Position numbers and translations under genes: made by a program. Shown in pieces: positions 53,569 through 63,941 of a stretch of DNA of 64,000 nt. Positions within the stretch are counted from its first letter, which is position 1; each line of letters starts with the position of its first letter. The notes below the pieces were generated by a model, which saw nothing but the letters and a program-made list of their open reading frames with translations, had not been told where the DNA came from and searched no databases. The stretch is from Poriferisodalis sp965231925 (lineage in GTDB: Bacteria; Actinomycetota; Acidimicrobiia; Acidimicrobiales; Poriferisodalaceae), in NCBI GenBank assembly GCA_965231925.1, contig OZ246894.1, positions 3,038,001 to 3,102,000 of the forward strand. Direction: 5' to 3'.

Positions 53569-54771
53569 GTGAGCTCCCACAATTCGGAGGGGTTCGTTCC
53601 GCCGCCGTATCCCTATGACCGGCTGGACGAGCTGAAGCCGCTGGCCGACCGGCATGAGGGCGGGCTGGTGGACCTGTCCATCGGCACGCCGGTGGACCCG
53701 CCGTCGCCGGCCGTGCTGGCTGCGCTGGGCGGGTCGGACTCCGAGCGGGGCTACCCGCCGTCGATCGGCACGCCGGACCTGCGGCAGGCTGCAGCACGCT
53801 GGTGTGAACAGCGGTTCGGCGTGGGAGTGGATGCCGATGCCGAGATCGCTGCAACGATCGGCTCGAAGGAGTTTGTGGCCGGGCTGCCGCACTGGCTGCG
53901 CCTGCGCACCCCTGAGCGCGACACGGTGCTGTACCCGGAGGTCAGCTATCCCAGCTACGCGATGGGGGCCGAGCTGGCCGGCTGCCGGGCGGTGGGGGTG
54001 ACCGCAGACGAGCACTGGTCGATCCAGCTCGACGCCATCTCCGAGGCCGACGCGGAGCGGGCACTGGTTTTGTGGGTCAACACGCCGGGCAATCCAGCGG
54101 GCGGTCTCGACGACCTCGCCGCTGCGGCGGACTGGGGGCGCGAGCGAGGCGTGCCAGTCTTCAGCGACGAGTGCTACGCCGAGTTCACCTGGGACGGACC
54201 ACCTCACACGATTCTGGCGCCGGCGGCCACTGACACCGCCGCAGATCACTCCCGGAGTGCCGGCGCGGATGCGGACGCCGCGACTCGCCGCCCTCGGCGT
54301 GCCGACACTGACGGCGTGGTGGCCGTTCACTCGCTGTCCAAGCGGTCCAACCTGGCCGGCGTCAGGGTGGGCTTCTACGCCGGAGACCCCGAACTCGTCC
54401 ACTACCTGCGTGAGCTGCGCAAGCACGCCGGATTCATGGTTCCCGGGCCCGCCCAAGCGGCGGCAGTCGCAGCGCTGGCCGACAGCGTCCACGTCGCCGA
54501 ACAACGAGAGCGATACCGGTCGCGGCTGGAGCGTCTCGCCCGCATCGTGGGCCGCTTCGGTCCCGAGCCCCCGCTTCCCCGCGGCGGGTTCTACCTGTGG
54601 GCTGCGGCCCCGGACGACGATGCGTGGGCGTTTACCCGCACCTTGCTCGCCGAGGCGGGGATTCTCGTCTCACCTGGCGAGTTCTACGGCCCCTCGGCTG
54701 CGGCTTACGTCAGGCTCGCCGCCGTGCTGACCGACGACACGCTCGACATGGTCGAGTCCCGCATCGACTAA
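53569..54771 (+). CDS. dapC: Succinyldiaminopimelate aminotransferase-like PLP enzyme
   Basis: Class I/II aminotransferase of 400 residues (GTG 53569). VDLSIGTPVDPPSPAVLAAL, GYPPSIGTPDLRQAAARW, YPEVSYPSYAMGA, WVNTPGNPAGG, FSDECYAEF, PLP Lys in HSLSKRSNLAGVRVGF and the C-terminal RGGFYLWAA and YGPSAAAYVRLA (substrate Arg) are all in place. Closest by memory to DapC, transaminating N-succinyl-L-amino-ketopimelate; proximity to dapF supports that. A 25-residue Ala/Asp/Arg-rich insert lies near 235-260. Confidence 0.85.
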   Translation: MSSHNSEGFVPPPYPYDRLDELKPLADRHEGGLVDLSIGTPVDPPSPAVLAALGGSDSERGYPPSIGTPDLRQAAARWCEQRFGVGVDADAEIAATIGSKEFVAGLPHWLRLRTPERDTVLYPEVSYPSYAMGAELAGCRAVGVTADEHWSIQLDAISEADAERALVLWVNTPGNPAGGLDDLAAAADWGRERGVPVFSDECYAEFTWDGPPHTILAPAATDTAADHSRSAGADADAATRRPRRADTDGVVAVHSLSKRSNLAGVRVGFYAGDPELVHYLRELRKHAGFMVPGPAQAAAVAALADSVHVAEQRERYRSRLERLARIVGRFGPEPPLPRGGFYLWAAAPDDDAWAFTRTLLAEAGILVSPGEFYGPSAAAYVRLAAVLTDDTLDMVESRID

Positions 54772-54795
54772 GCATTCAACTTCAACTTGAAGCTT
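54770..54795. terminator. Bidirectional terminator-like hairpin
   Basis: Stem AAGC(A)TTCAA / TTGAAGCTT with a CTTCAAC-type loop, followed by short T-containing sequence, located between the convergent dapC and miaA genes. Confidence 0.6.
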
Positions 54796-54812
54796 TGTGT
54801 GGTCGGATGCCT

Positions 54813-55886
54813 TCAGGCTTCGAGTTGCCGCACATGGTCCGCCATTTCCGCAGTGCTCCCGGACGGGATCCACGTGATCCGCGGGTCTCTGGCAAACCAA
54901 CGCTGCTGTCGGCGGGCGAACTTCCGAGTCCGTGCGACAGCAATATCAAGTGCCTCGGCCAGCGTGCACTCCCCTTCTAGGTGGGCTCGCAGCTCCTTGT
55001 AGCCGAGGGCTTGCGCTGCGGTGCGAGACAACGGTGCCTCCATCAGGCCCCTGACCTCGTCCAAGAAACCCCGGTCCATCTGGAGTTGGTATCTCTCGGC
55101 GATGCGCGCGTCCAGCGTGTCGCGGTCTACGTCGATCCCCACGAGCCGGTAGGGCACTTCGGGGTAGCTCTGCAGACCCGGTCCGAACGACGAGAACGGC
55201 TGGCCGGTTCCGAGGCAGACCGACAGCGCCCGCACGATTCGCCGCAGGTTCGTCGGCTCCATGCGTGACGCGGCCACAGGGTCCAGTTCGGCGAGGCGCT
55301 GGTGCAGCACGGCCGCGCCGGGCGCTCGGCCGTTCGCGGCCTGGTCAAGCGCAACCGAGTCAGCCGTACCCCCACAGACTGCGCGCCCGTCGGGTGCGGC
55401 TGCCGCCACGGATATGGCGGCGGCTTCGGATTCGAGTTCGGCGGCGATGTCGGTGAACTCCGGCGGCGGGGTCAAACCGTCGACGACAGCGCGCAGGTAC
55501 AAGCCGGTCCCGCCGACAAGCAGGGGCGCTGCGCCGCGGCGGGCGATGTCGGCCATTGCCGTGGCGAAGTTGTCGGCGTAGTCGACGACGGTGAATCGCT
55601 CTGACGGTTCGACAAGATCGATGAGGTGGTGCCGCACGTCAGCTCGCTCGACGGCCGTCGGCTTGGCAGTGCCGACGTCCATGCCCCGGTACACCTGCAT
55701 CGAGTCGACCGACACCAATTCCGGTGGACCCGCAGTCTCGGTCCGGGAGCGGCCACGCCTGGCCAATTCCAGTGCGAGCGCCGACTTGCCCGAAGCCGTC
55801 GGGCCCACAATGACCAGTGGCCGGTGACCGCCGTCTCCACCCATGGCCCCGACGCCGTGCTCGCCGCCCTTGATTCCCGTCGTCAT
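54813..55886 (-). CDS. miaA: tRNA dimethylallyltransferase
   Basis: Adds dimethylallyl to A37 of UNN-reading tRNAs, giving the substrate of MiaB. 357 residues; P-loop IVGPTASGKSALALELA, ELVSVDSMQVYRGMDVGTAKP, DLVEPSERFTVVDY, LVGGTGLYLRAVVDGL, and QRWFARDPRITW near the end. About 25 to 30 residues longer than usual, the excess being an Ala-rich insert at about 155-185. The first 14 residues are optional (ATG 55844 is an alternative). 87 bases after miaB. Confidence 0.94.
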   Translation of the reverse strand: MTTGIKGGEHGVGAMGGDGGHRPLVIVGPTASGKSALALELARRGRSRTETAGPPELVSVDSMQVYRGMDVGTAKPTAVERADVRHHLIDLVEPSERFTVVDYADNFATAMADIARRGAAPLLVGGTGLYLRAVVDGLTPPPEFTDIAAELESEAAAISVAAAAPDGRAVCGGTADSVALDQAANGRAPGAAVLHQRLAELDPVAASRMEPTNLRRIVRALSVCLGTGQPFSSFGPGLQSYPEVPYRLVGIDVDRDTLDARIAERYQLQMDRGFLDEVRGLMEAPLSRTAAQALGYKELRAHLEGECTLAEALDIAVARTRKFARRQQRWFARDPRITWIPSGSTAEMADHVRQLEA

Positions 55887-55973
55887 GCGACAGGCTTACG
55901 GGCCGCGCGGCGGGACATGGCCTCGCTGCAAGTCTCGGTGGCAGCGCACGAGGTGCCTCTCAACCGCCCGCCC

Positions 55974-57470
55974 TCAGCGGGCGGCAACCGGGATGCGGGT
56001 GCGGTGCCGTGCCGGCGCGGTGACCTCGATGAGCTCGCCGCTGAGATGGAAGGTGGCGGCCTCGCGCACCAGCACTCGGGCATAGGTGCCCGTTCGCAGC
56101 GGTTCGGTCGATGCGAAGTGCACCAGGCGGTTCTGGCGCGTTCGGCCGGAGAGCGTGCCCGGATCTCGCTTCGAAGGCCCCTCGACCAGCACCTCCTCGA
56201 TGCGACCGACTCGGGACTCGTTGCCCAGACGCGCCGAACGCTCGATGACGGTTCGCAGCCGCTCCATGCGCTCAGCCGACACTTCGGGGGCCACGAAGCG
56301 ATCGGCGAGTTCGGCAGCTTCGGTGCCAGGCCGCGGCGAGAAGACGAAGGTGAATGCGCTGTCGAAGCGGGCTTGTGCGGCCAGCTCCAGCGTCGCAGCG
56401 AAGTCGCACTCGGACTCGCCGGGAAAGCCCACGATGATATCGGTGCTGACTGCGAGATCGTCCACGGCGGCCCGGGCGGCCTCCAGTCGTTCCAGGTAAC
56501 GCTGGGCCGTGTAGCCCCGGTGCATGGCTGCGAGCACGTTGTCGCTGCCGGACTGCAGCGGCAGGTGGAGGTGCTCGCACACTGCTGGCGTGCGGGCCAT
56601 GGCCGAGATCACGTCGGCTCGCAGGTCCTTCGGGTGTGGGCTGGTGAATCGCACCCGGTCGATGCCGTCGACTGCGCCGACCGCCCGGAGCAGGTCGCCG
56701 AACAGCGGGCGGGCGGGGCGCCGCCCGGCGGCCCAAGACTCGCCGGCACGCCAGACGGCATCGGCGGGATGGTCCAGGGGCGGTGCACCGTTCGTGCCGC
56801 GCAGCGCCAGGGTGACGTCGCGGCCGTAGCTGTTGACGTTCTGCCCGAGCAGCGTCACCTCGCTGACGCCGTCGGCTGCCAGACGACGCACCTCGTCGAT
56901 CAGTTCGCCGAACGGACGGGAGATCTCGCGGCCCCGAACGGAGGGCACGATGCAGAACGCGCAGGAGTTGTCACAGCCAATCTGGATCGTGACCCACGCG
57001 GCGTGCTGGGCATCTCGCCGTACCGGCAGGGCCGATGGGAATTCTTCAGACTCGGCAAGGATCTCCGTCACCGGGCCCGACACGCGAGCCTCGCTCAGCA
57101 AGTCGACGGCGCGTGCCACGTTGTGAGTGCCGAAGACCACATCGACATGGGGAGCCCGCTGGCGGACCAAGTCCTGGTCCTTTTGCGCCAGGCAGCCGGC
57201 AACTGCGATCTGCACGTCTGGCCGTTCTTCTTTGAGGCGCTTGAGGTGCCCGAGCTGCCCGTAGAGCTTGTTGTCGGCGTTCTCGCGGATGCAGCAGGTG
57301 TTCAGCACGATCACATCGGCATCGGCCATCGTCGACGCGGCTACCAAATCGTCGGATTCGAGCAGGCCTGCGATTCGCTCGGAATCGTGCTCGTTCATCT
57401 GGCACCCATAGGTGCGTACGAAATAGCTGCGCCGGCCCTCAACCTCGCCGTCACGCTCATCCGCAGCCAC
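55974..57470 (-). CDS. miaB: tRNA-2-methylthio-N6-dimethylallyladenosine synthase
   Basis: Radical-SAM methylthiotransferase acting on A37 after MiaA. 498 residues. N-terminal UPF0004 Cys residues: YGCQMNEHDSERIAG, NTCCIRENADNKLYG, AGCLAQ. The SAM-cluster Cys motif is CDNSCAFC (CxxxCxxC). GFPGES and TFVFSPRPGT follow, then a TRAM-type C-terminus. GTG 57470 is the nearest start upstream of SYFVRTYGCQ; the frame stays open to 57818 across the preceding gene's end, which is not credible. Confidence 0.93.
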   Translation of the reverse strand: MAADERDGEVEGRRSYFVRTYGCQMNEHDSERIAGLLESDDLVAASTMADADVIVLNTCCIRENADNKLYGQLGHLKRLKEERPDVQIAVAGCLAQKDQDLVRQRAPHVDVVFGTHNVARAVDLLSEARVSGPVTEILAESEEFPSALPVRRDAQHAAWVTIQIGCDNSCAFCIVPSVRGREISRPFGELIDEVRRLAADGVSEVTLLGQNVNSYGRDVTLALRGTNGAPPLDHPADAVWRAGESWAAGRRPARPLFGDLLRAVGAVDGIDRVRFTSPHPKDLRADVISAMARTPAVCEHLHLPLQSGSDNVLAAMHRGYTAQRYLERLEAARAAVDDLAVSTDIIVGFPGESECDFAATLELAAQARFDSAFTFVFSPRPGTEAAELADRFVAPEVSAERMERLRTVIERSARLGNESRVGRIEEVLVEGPSKRDPGTLSGRTRQNRLVHFASTEPLRTGTYARVLVREAATFHLSGELIEVTAPARHRTRIPVAAR

Positions 57471-57488
57471 CGCGTCAAGGCTAGGGGC

Positions 57489-57524
57489 GCGCTCGCGGGC
57501 CGCTCGGGCCCGGGGCTCAGCCTC
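57489..57524 (-). repeat. 36-bp intergenic repeat after the monooxygenase gene
   Basis: Minus-strand copy of the repeat at 46219-46254, beginning at the stop codon of the monooxygenase; the arms GGGCC/GGCCC enclose CGAGC. A degenerate relative occurs at about 8504-8545. Confidence 0.68.
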
Positions 57525-59310
57525 AGCGCTGTGTGAACGCGAAATTCTCCGACATGTTTTCGCGGGCGTGTGACATGAAGCCCAGGTACTGCTTGATGTT
57601 GCCGTTGAAGTTGCCGTCCTGGCGTCGGTTCTCGGCACCCTCGAAGTTGTAGTAACCGGGAGTGCAGTCGCGGTTGCGGGTGGTCTTGCCGCGGTTGGCG
57701 ATGACCTGCTGCACCCACCACTCCTCGGCTTCGGGCAGGCAATCCATCGACTGCAGACCGCCCCGGCGGACGAAGTCGATGCACTCGGCGATGTGCTCGC
57801 CCTGGCTGTTGAGCACATCGGTCAAGTTGAAGGCGAAAAAGGCCTGGTAACCGCCCATGATGAACAGGTTCGGGTAGCCGGCGGTGTGGATGCCCAGCAG
57901 CGTGCGGATGCCCTCGGAGTACTTGTCGTTGAGCTCGAGATCGTTCTCGCCGACGATGCGGTTGTAGATGCCGGTCTGCTGCACCTCGAAGCCGGTGGCG
58001 TAGATCAGCAGGTCGAGCTCGTACTGCGTGCCGTCGAAGTGCGGTCCCTGCTCAGTGATCTGGGTTATTCCCTTGCCCTTGGTGTCGACCAGGTGCACGT
58101 TCGGGCGATTGAACGTGGGCAGGTAGTCGTTGTGGAAGCAGGGCCGCTTGCACATCAGCATGTACCAGGGCTTGAGCGCTTCGGCTGTCTCGCGGTCTTC
58201 CACGACTTCGTCGATGCGCCGGTGGATGCGCATCATCGCGTCGATGTTGGCGTTCTCCTGACGGCGGATCTTCTCCTCACGGGTCATCGCCGCACGGCGC
58301 GCCTTTTGCTCGTCGCTGATGCGGGGTCCTGCCATTGCCCGCTCGCGCCGGCGCGCCTGCCAGCCCGGCTCCAGCTTCGCCGCCCACTCCTGGTCAGTTT
58401 CCCAATCGTCACGGATGTCGATCGATGACGGCGTGCGCTGGAAGACGTAGAGCTCGGAGGACATCTCGCCGAGCTGCGGGATGGCCTGCACTGCCGTCGC
58501 GCCGGTGCCGATAATGCCGACCCGCTTGTCGGCGAGGTTCTCGAGATCGGCGCCGGTGTAATCGTAGTCCCACCGAGACGTGTGGAATGAGTGGCCGCCA
58601 AACCGTTCCATTCCTTCGATGACCGCCAGCTTGGGCTTCGCGAGGGTGCCGTTGGCACAGATGACGAACTGGGCAGTGATCTCGTCACCCCGGTCGGTGC
58701 CGATGCGCCACACCTCAGCTTCGCCGTCCCAAATCGTCGAGGTCACCGTCGTCTGGAACATCGCCAGGTCGTAGAGTTCGTACTTGCGAGCGATCATCCG
58801 GCAGTACTCGTAGATCTCGTCGCCGGTGGCGTAGTGGCGCGATGGCACGTAGCCGGTTTCGTCCAACAGCGGCAGGTAGTCGTATGACACGACATCGCAG
58901 GCCACACCCGGGTATCGATTCCAGTACCACGTGCCGCCCACGTCGGCGCCGCGCTCGATGATGCGAATGCTCTCGACACCCTTCTGCCGCAGCCGAGCCG
59001 ACGTCAGCAGCGCCGAGAATCCGCCCCCGATGAACAGCACCTCGACCTCGTCGTGCACTGGCGGACGCTCGATGCGCTCGGTCGCATACGGATCTTCGGC
59101 GTAGCGGGCCAGATCTCCGTCGAGGTCGGAGGTATAGAGCTGCGTGCCCGGAGGCCGGTAGCTCAGCCGCAGGTCGCGTTCTTCGGCGAACCGCTGCTTG
59201 ATGTCGTCGTAGTACGACTGCGGCGGCCGCCCTTCGGCATCTCGCGAGTAGTCGAAGTTGAAGACGTTCTGCGGCTTGTCGGTCTTCTGCTTCCCGCTCT
59301 GCTGCGCCAC
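57523..59310 (-). CDS. Baeyer-Villiger-type flavin monooxygenase
   Basis: 595 residues. First dinucleotide site FIGGGFSALLTSARL (FAD), then the class B fingerprint FGGHSFHTSRWD (FxGxxxHTxxWx), and the NADPH site GIIGTGATAVQAIP. A 70-residue N-terminal domain precedes the FAD site, as in cyclohexanone and steroid monooxygenases. The enzyme should insert oxygen next to a ketone using NADPH. It separates recA from miaB, an unusual place, and no recX follows recA. Confidence 0.9.
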   Translation of the reverse strand: MAQQSGKQKTDKPQNVFNFDYSRDAEGRPPQSYYDDIKQRFAEERDLRLSYRPPGTQLYTSDLDGDLARYAEDPYATERIERPPVHDEVEVLFIGGGFSALLTSARLRQKGVESIRIIERGADVGGTWYWNRYPGVACDVVSYDYLPLLDETGYVPSRHYATGDEIYEYCRMIARKYELYDLAMFQTTVTSTIWDGEAEVWRIGTDRGDEITAQFVICANGTLAKPKLAVIEGMERFGGHSFHTSRWDYDYTGADLENLADKRVGIIGTGATAVQAIPQLGEMSSELYVFQRTPSSIDIRDDWETDQEWAAKLEPGWQARRRERAMAGPRISDEQKARRAAMTREEKIRRQENANIDAMMRIHRRIDEVVEDRETAEALKPWYMLMCKRPCFHNDYLPTFNRPNVHLVDTKGKGITQITEQGPHFDGTQYELDLLIYATGFEVQQTGIYNRIVGENDLELNDKYSEGIRTLLGIHTAGYPNLFIMGGYQAFFAFNLTDVLNSQGEHIAECIDFVRRGGLQSMDCLPEAEEWWVQQVIANRGKTTRNRDCTPGYYNFEGAENRRQDGNFNGNIKQYLGFMSHARENMSENFAFTQR

Positions 59311-59499
59311 CTGATTCTCCCCGATCCGAGACCAAGCCGAGGCCGAATCGCCCCGCTCGCCTACGACCGGATCAGGCTAGGGCACCACCGCCGTGCAGTT
59401 CCGATTCGCCAGAGCGCTCGTTGCGGCCGCCGTTGTGCCGTGCTGACCGGTACGAGCCGACCGGGGGCCGACGCCGGCGGTCGCTGCTCGTCGACGGCG

Positions 59500-60594
<1,095 letters not shown>

Positions 60595-60803
60595 GTCGTC
60601 CTCCTCGGACTCCCGTTCGGCCGCACCCAGCGTGCGATGCCGTCTAGGGGCACCGTAGAAGCGGGGTGTGACAACTCTCGGGTGATTTTCTGCCGGTTGA
60701 TCTCCTGCGGACCGCGGCAACGCTCGGCGCGCCGCACGCCGCTGCACTGGCAGCCGCCGCCCCTGCGCTTTGCGCTGACGCGACGGCCACTTCGAATAAC
60801 AGC

Positions 60804-60833
60804 AATGTAGTTCCGAACATCAGTTCGTGTCAA
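60804..60833 (-). promoter_or_regulatory. recA promoter with LexA (SOS) box
   Basis: Minus strand: TTGACA (60833-60828), 18-base spacer, TACATT (60809-60804). The SOS box CGAAC-TGAT-GTTCG (60827-60814) fills the spacer, matching the actinobacterial/Gram-positive CGAACNNNNGTTCG pattern, so LexA would block RNA polymerase directly. Expected transcription start near 60797. Confidence 0.88.
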
Positions 60834-60859
60834 GGCAAGCCGGGCCGAATCTGGACATT

Positions 60860-60961
60860 GCACGACATCTCAGGCGCGCACAACGAACCAGGCATGGCCT
60901 GATGATCGATTCGAACGCGTTCGATGAGGCTGCACGCCACCTCAGGCGTGCGCAGCGAACC
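60860..60961 (+). repeat. Two diverged 30-bp direct repeats
   Basis: 60860-60889 and 60932-60961, 72 bases apart, match at about 25 of 30 positions (GCACG.CA.CTCAGGCG.GC). They lie just upstream of the enoyl-CoA hydratase. Between them is TTCGAACGCGTTCGA, a perfect 15-base palindrome. Confidence 0.6.
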
Positions 60962-61009
60962 GGGGCTCGGCACGTCGCGATGTCACAGTCATGTGGCACG
61001 CTGCGACCC

Positions 61010-61870
61010 ATGAGCACCCCAGCCCAGATGACCGACGACGACTTCGTGCTGCTGCACATCGAACGTGACGCAGGGGTGGCGTTTGCCACCATCGACGCAC
61101 CGCCGATCAACGTGATGACGCCTGCGCTGTTTCGCGAGCTCGCCAAGTTCAGCACGCACGTGGCCGATGACGACTCTGTGCGGGTGGTCGTGCTGCGCAG
61201 CGACAACCCAGATTTCTTCATCGCGCACTTCGACGTGACGGCGATCCTGGGCTACCCGACCGACGGAGAGGCCGAGCGGCCCACCGAGCACGCCGGGTTC
61301 CATGACATGTGCGAGCGCTACCGCACGATGGCGAAGGCCACCATCGTCGAGATCGGCGGCCGGGTCGGCGGCGGCGGGAGCGAGCTGTCGATGTCGTGCG
61401 ACATGCGCTTCGGCGCCATCGATCGCACCGTTATCAACCAGATGGAGGTGCCCATCGGCATCCTGCCCGGCGGCACCGGCACCCAGCGCCTCCCCCGCCT
61501 CGTCGGGCGAGGGCGAGCCATGGAGGTGATCCTGGGCGGCGTCGACCTCGACGCGCGCGCCGCCGAGCAGTGGGGCTATCTCAACCGGGCGCTGCCCGCC
61601 GACGAGCTGAGGCCCTTCGTGACTGCGTTGGCTTACCGCATCGCGAAGTTCCCGCCCCACGCGGTCGCGCTGGCCAAGCAGGCCGTCAACGCCGCCGACG
61701 AGCTGCCACTGCGGGAGGGCCTGTTTGAAGAGCGGTACCTGTTCCAGCGGCTCTTGCGGACTCCGCAGGCCATGCCTGCAATGGAACAGTTCATCGAACT
61801 CGGCGGGCAGACACGAGAAGGCGAGATGCGAGTGGCAGACCTCACTGGCGAGATCAGCACAGAGGGCTGA
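61010..61870 (+). CDS. Enoyl-CoA hydratase/isomerase family protein
   Basis: 286 residues from ATG 61010. Crotonase fold: FATIDAPPINVMTPALF, the oxyanion region GGRVGGGGSELSMSCDMR with the first Glu, and the second Glu in MEVPIGILPGGTGTQRLPRLVG. The C-terminus differs from classical hydratases (long helices EERYLFQRLLRTPQA). Hydrates or isomerises an enoyl-CoA in the beta-oxidation route. Divergent from recA. Confidence 0.85.
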   Translation: MSTPAQMTDDDFVLLHIERDAGVAFATIDAPPINVMTPALFRELAKFSTHVADDDSVRVVVLRSDNPDFFIAHFDVTAILGYPTDGEAERPTEHAGFHDMCERYRTMAKATIVEIGGRVGGGGSELSMSCDMRFGAIDRTVINQMEVPIGILPGGTGTQRLPRLVGRGRAMEVILGGVDLDARAAEQWGYLNRALPADELRPFVTALAYRIAKFPPHAVALAKQAVNAADELPLREGLFEERYLFQRLLRTPQAMPAMEQFIELGGQTREGEMRVADLTGEISTEG

Positions 61871-62062
61871 CGGCCTGAGCTGTGGCGATCGCTGCTCCCC
61901 CCTCGCGAGCCAGCCCGAGCTCATCGACTCGTGGCGCGCCTGGTTGGTGGCGATCGGCGCAGGACTGGCGTGCGGCGTCTGGATGCCGGTGCCGGTCGGC
62001 AGTGCGGGTCGCGGCACCTGAGACCGGGCAACAGCCGCCGCGCGGCTCTATCGTCAAACGCC

Positions 62063-63307
62063 GTGGAACGGCCGCTCGAAGATGTATTGGTGCTGGACCT
62101 GACCCGCGCTGTCGCGGGCCCGATCGCCGGCCGCCTGCTCGCCGACCTCGGCGCACGGGTGGTGAAGATTGAGCCGCCCGACGCGGATCTGACCCGCTTC
62201 GTCGTGCCTCACGTGGACGGACAGTCGGCCTACTTCGCGCAGTTCAACGCCGGCAAGGAATGCATCTCGCTCGATCTCACGACCGAAGCGGGCCGCGAAG
62301 TGCTGATGACCATGGTTCCCAAGGCCGACATCGTGCTCGAGAACTACCGCCCGGGCGTGCTCGACAAGCTCGGGCTGGGGTACGACGCGCTCGCCGAGGT
62401 CAACCCCGGGATCATCGTCGCTTCGGTGTCGGGCTGGGGGCACGGGAACAGCCGCAGCCACCGCGGCGCCTTTGCGGGGGTCCTGCACGCCGAGGCCGGC
62501 GTCACTGAGATGGTGGCTCGTCGGCGCGGCAACGAGCCCTATCGCAACGATCCGATGTCCCACGCCGACACCTACACCGGGCTCCATGCGCTGGGCGCGA
62601 TCCTGGCGGCGTTGCACATGCGGCACCGGACCGGCCGTGGGCAGGCCGTCGAGGTGTCCATGGCCGAGAGCACGCTCATGTGCAACGACCTGGCCGCCAC
62701 CGACATGACCGGCCAAGACCCCCAGATCGGCTTCAAGGGAGGTCAGAACTGGGCCGCGATCTACCCCCTGTCGAATGGCCGGCACGTCACCGTGACGCTG
62801 GACCTGACCGCCAACTTCGGCATGAAGGTGATCACCGCAGCGATGGATCGTCCCGATCTGCGCGAGGACCCCCGGTTCGCCCGCATCGAGGACCGGGTGA
62901 ATTATCGGGAAGAGATCGAGGCGATCTTCGCCGAGTGGGTGAGCCAATTCGACAGCGCCGAAGCCGTGGAGAACGCGATCGGCGTGAAGTCGGTGATGGC
63001 CGCCGAGGTGCGCACGGTGGCCGAATTGGCCGAGACCCCCTGGGCGCATGAGCGAGGCGCCTTCGTGGATGTTGTGGCCGGCGAAGCGGCGGTGCCGCTC
63101 ACGGTGCCGCAGTCGCCGTGGCGCTTTGCCGAAGCAGACGCAGGCGCCCGGCCCGGATCAGTCTCCGGCGACCGCGGGCAGCACAACCGCGAGGTACTCG
63201 CCGAATTAGCAGGTCTCGACGACACCACGATCGACGCGCTCGAAGCCGACGGCGTGGTCTCCGCGGGCCCACCCATATTTCGCCGATCAGGCCCTGCACG
63301 CCGCTGA
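62063..63307 (+). CDS. CaiB/BaiF class III CoA transferase (second)
   Basis: 414 residues from GTG 62063. VLVLDLTRAVAGPIAGRLLADLGARVVKIEPP, FNAGKECISLDLTTEAGR, VLENYRPGVLDKLGLGYDAL, the central MAESTLM region, and the C-terminal helices are typical. In the usual catalytic-Asp position the reading is SHADTYTGLHALG, with Asp present. Substrate unknown. Follows the hydratase by 190 bases; the two may act in the same acid-degradation pathway. Confidence 0.88.
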   Translation: MERPLEDVLVLDLTRAVAGPIAGRLLADLGARVVKIEPPDADLTRFVVPHVDGQSAYFAQFNAGKECISLDLTTEAGREVLMTMVPKADIVLENYRPGVLDKLGLGYDALAEVNPGIIVASVSGWGHGNSRSHRGAFAGVLHAEAGVTEMVARRRGNEPYRNDPMSHADTYTGLHALGAILAALHMRHRTGRGQAVEVSMAESTLMCNDLAATDMTGQDPQIGFKGGQNWAAIYPLSNGRHVTVTLDLTANFGMKVITAAMDRPDLREDPRFARIEDRVNYREEIEAIFAEWVSQFDSAEAVENAIGVKSVMAAEVRTVAELAETPWAHERGAFVDVVAGEAAVPLTVPQSPWRFAEADAGARPGSVSGDRGQHNREVLAELAGLDDTTIDALEADGVVSAGPPIFRRSGPARR

Positions 63308-63941
63308 GCCGACGCGCCAGCGACAACGTCGCTGTCAGGTCAGCAGCGCGGCACCGACCTAGTGCCTCTCGCGCAAGACCCGGCCGCTCACCGTCCGGAG
63401 AGGAGCCGGGCCTACTTCCTCGGGCTATTGCCTTCGGCCCTCCCAGTCTCGCCCAACTCCTAGCCAATTGCAAGACAATTCTCAATGCTCACCGAGCATC
63501 GGCAGCGATTCGGCCAAAAGCGACTATCGCTCCGTGTCAGCCCAAGGGGCCGAGCCGCTGGTGACGATTTGGCTTCGAGATCCTGTCGATGCGGCGAGAT
63601 CTTCGGCGAGACGCTCCATGCTCTCACGCTGGGGCATCCCGCTCCCCGAGTCGCGCTGTTTCAGGGACGTTCGTTCGTCAATCGCTTGCCTCGCTGAACT
63701 CTGGCGCAGGCGGTCATAGAACGGCGAGATTTTGAGACTGAGGGCGGATGGCGGTGCTGACAGCGCATAGATGCGCCGTCACGATGCCGATCCGTCAGTT
63801 AGGGCTTCTCGGCCCTAGTCGTGGCACTGGTACAGGTGCTGCTCCGGTACTCCTACTGTTGCCGCTAGAACAGCAACTCATAGGGTGACAAAACAGTAGA
63901 GATAGGCTGCCATAACATCGTCGATCAGCTACCTTGCAAGC
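63308..63941. other. Non-coding stretch before the window end
   Basis: Open frames here are short and lack motifs. GC content drops after about 63730. Two small inverted pairs are visible around GGGCTTCTCGGCCC (63802-63815) and GTTGCCGCTAGAACAGCAAC (63857-63876). No mobile element identified. Confidence 0.4.

Noticed and set aside
55974..57818. Extended MiaB of 614 residues
   Set aside because: The extra N-terminus is antisense-like, overlaps the monooxygenase coding end, and does not match the family.
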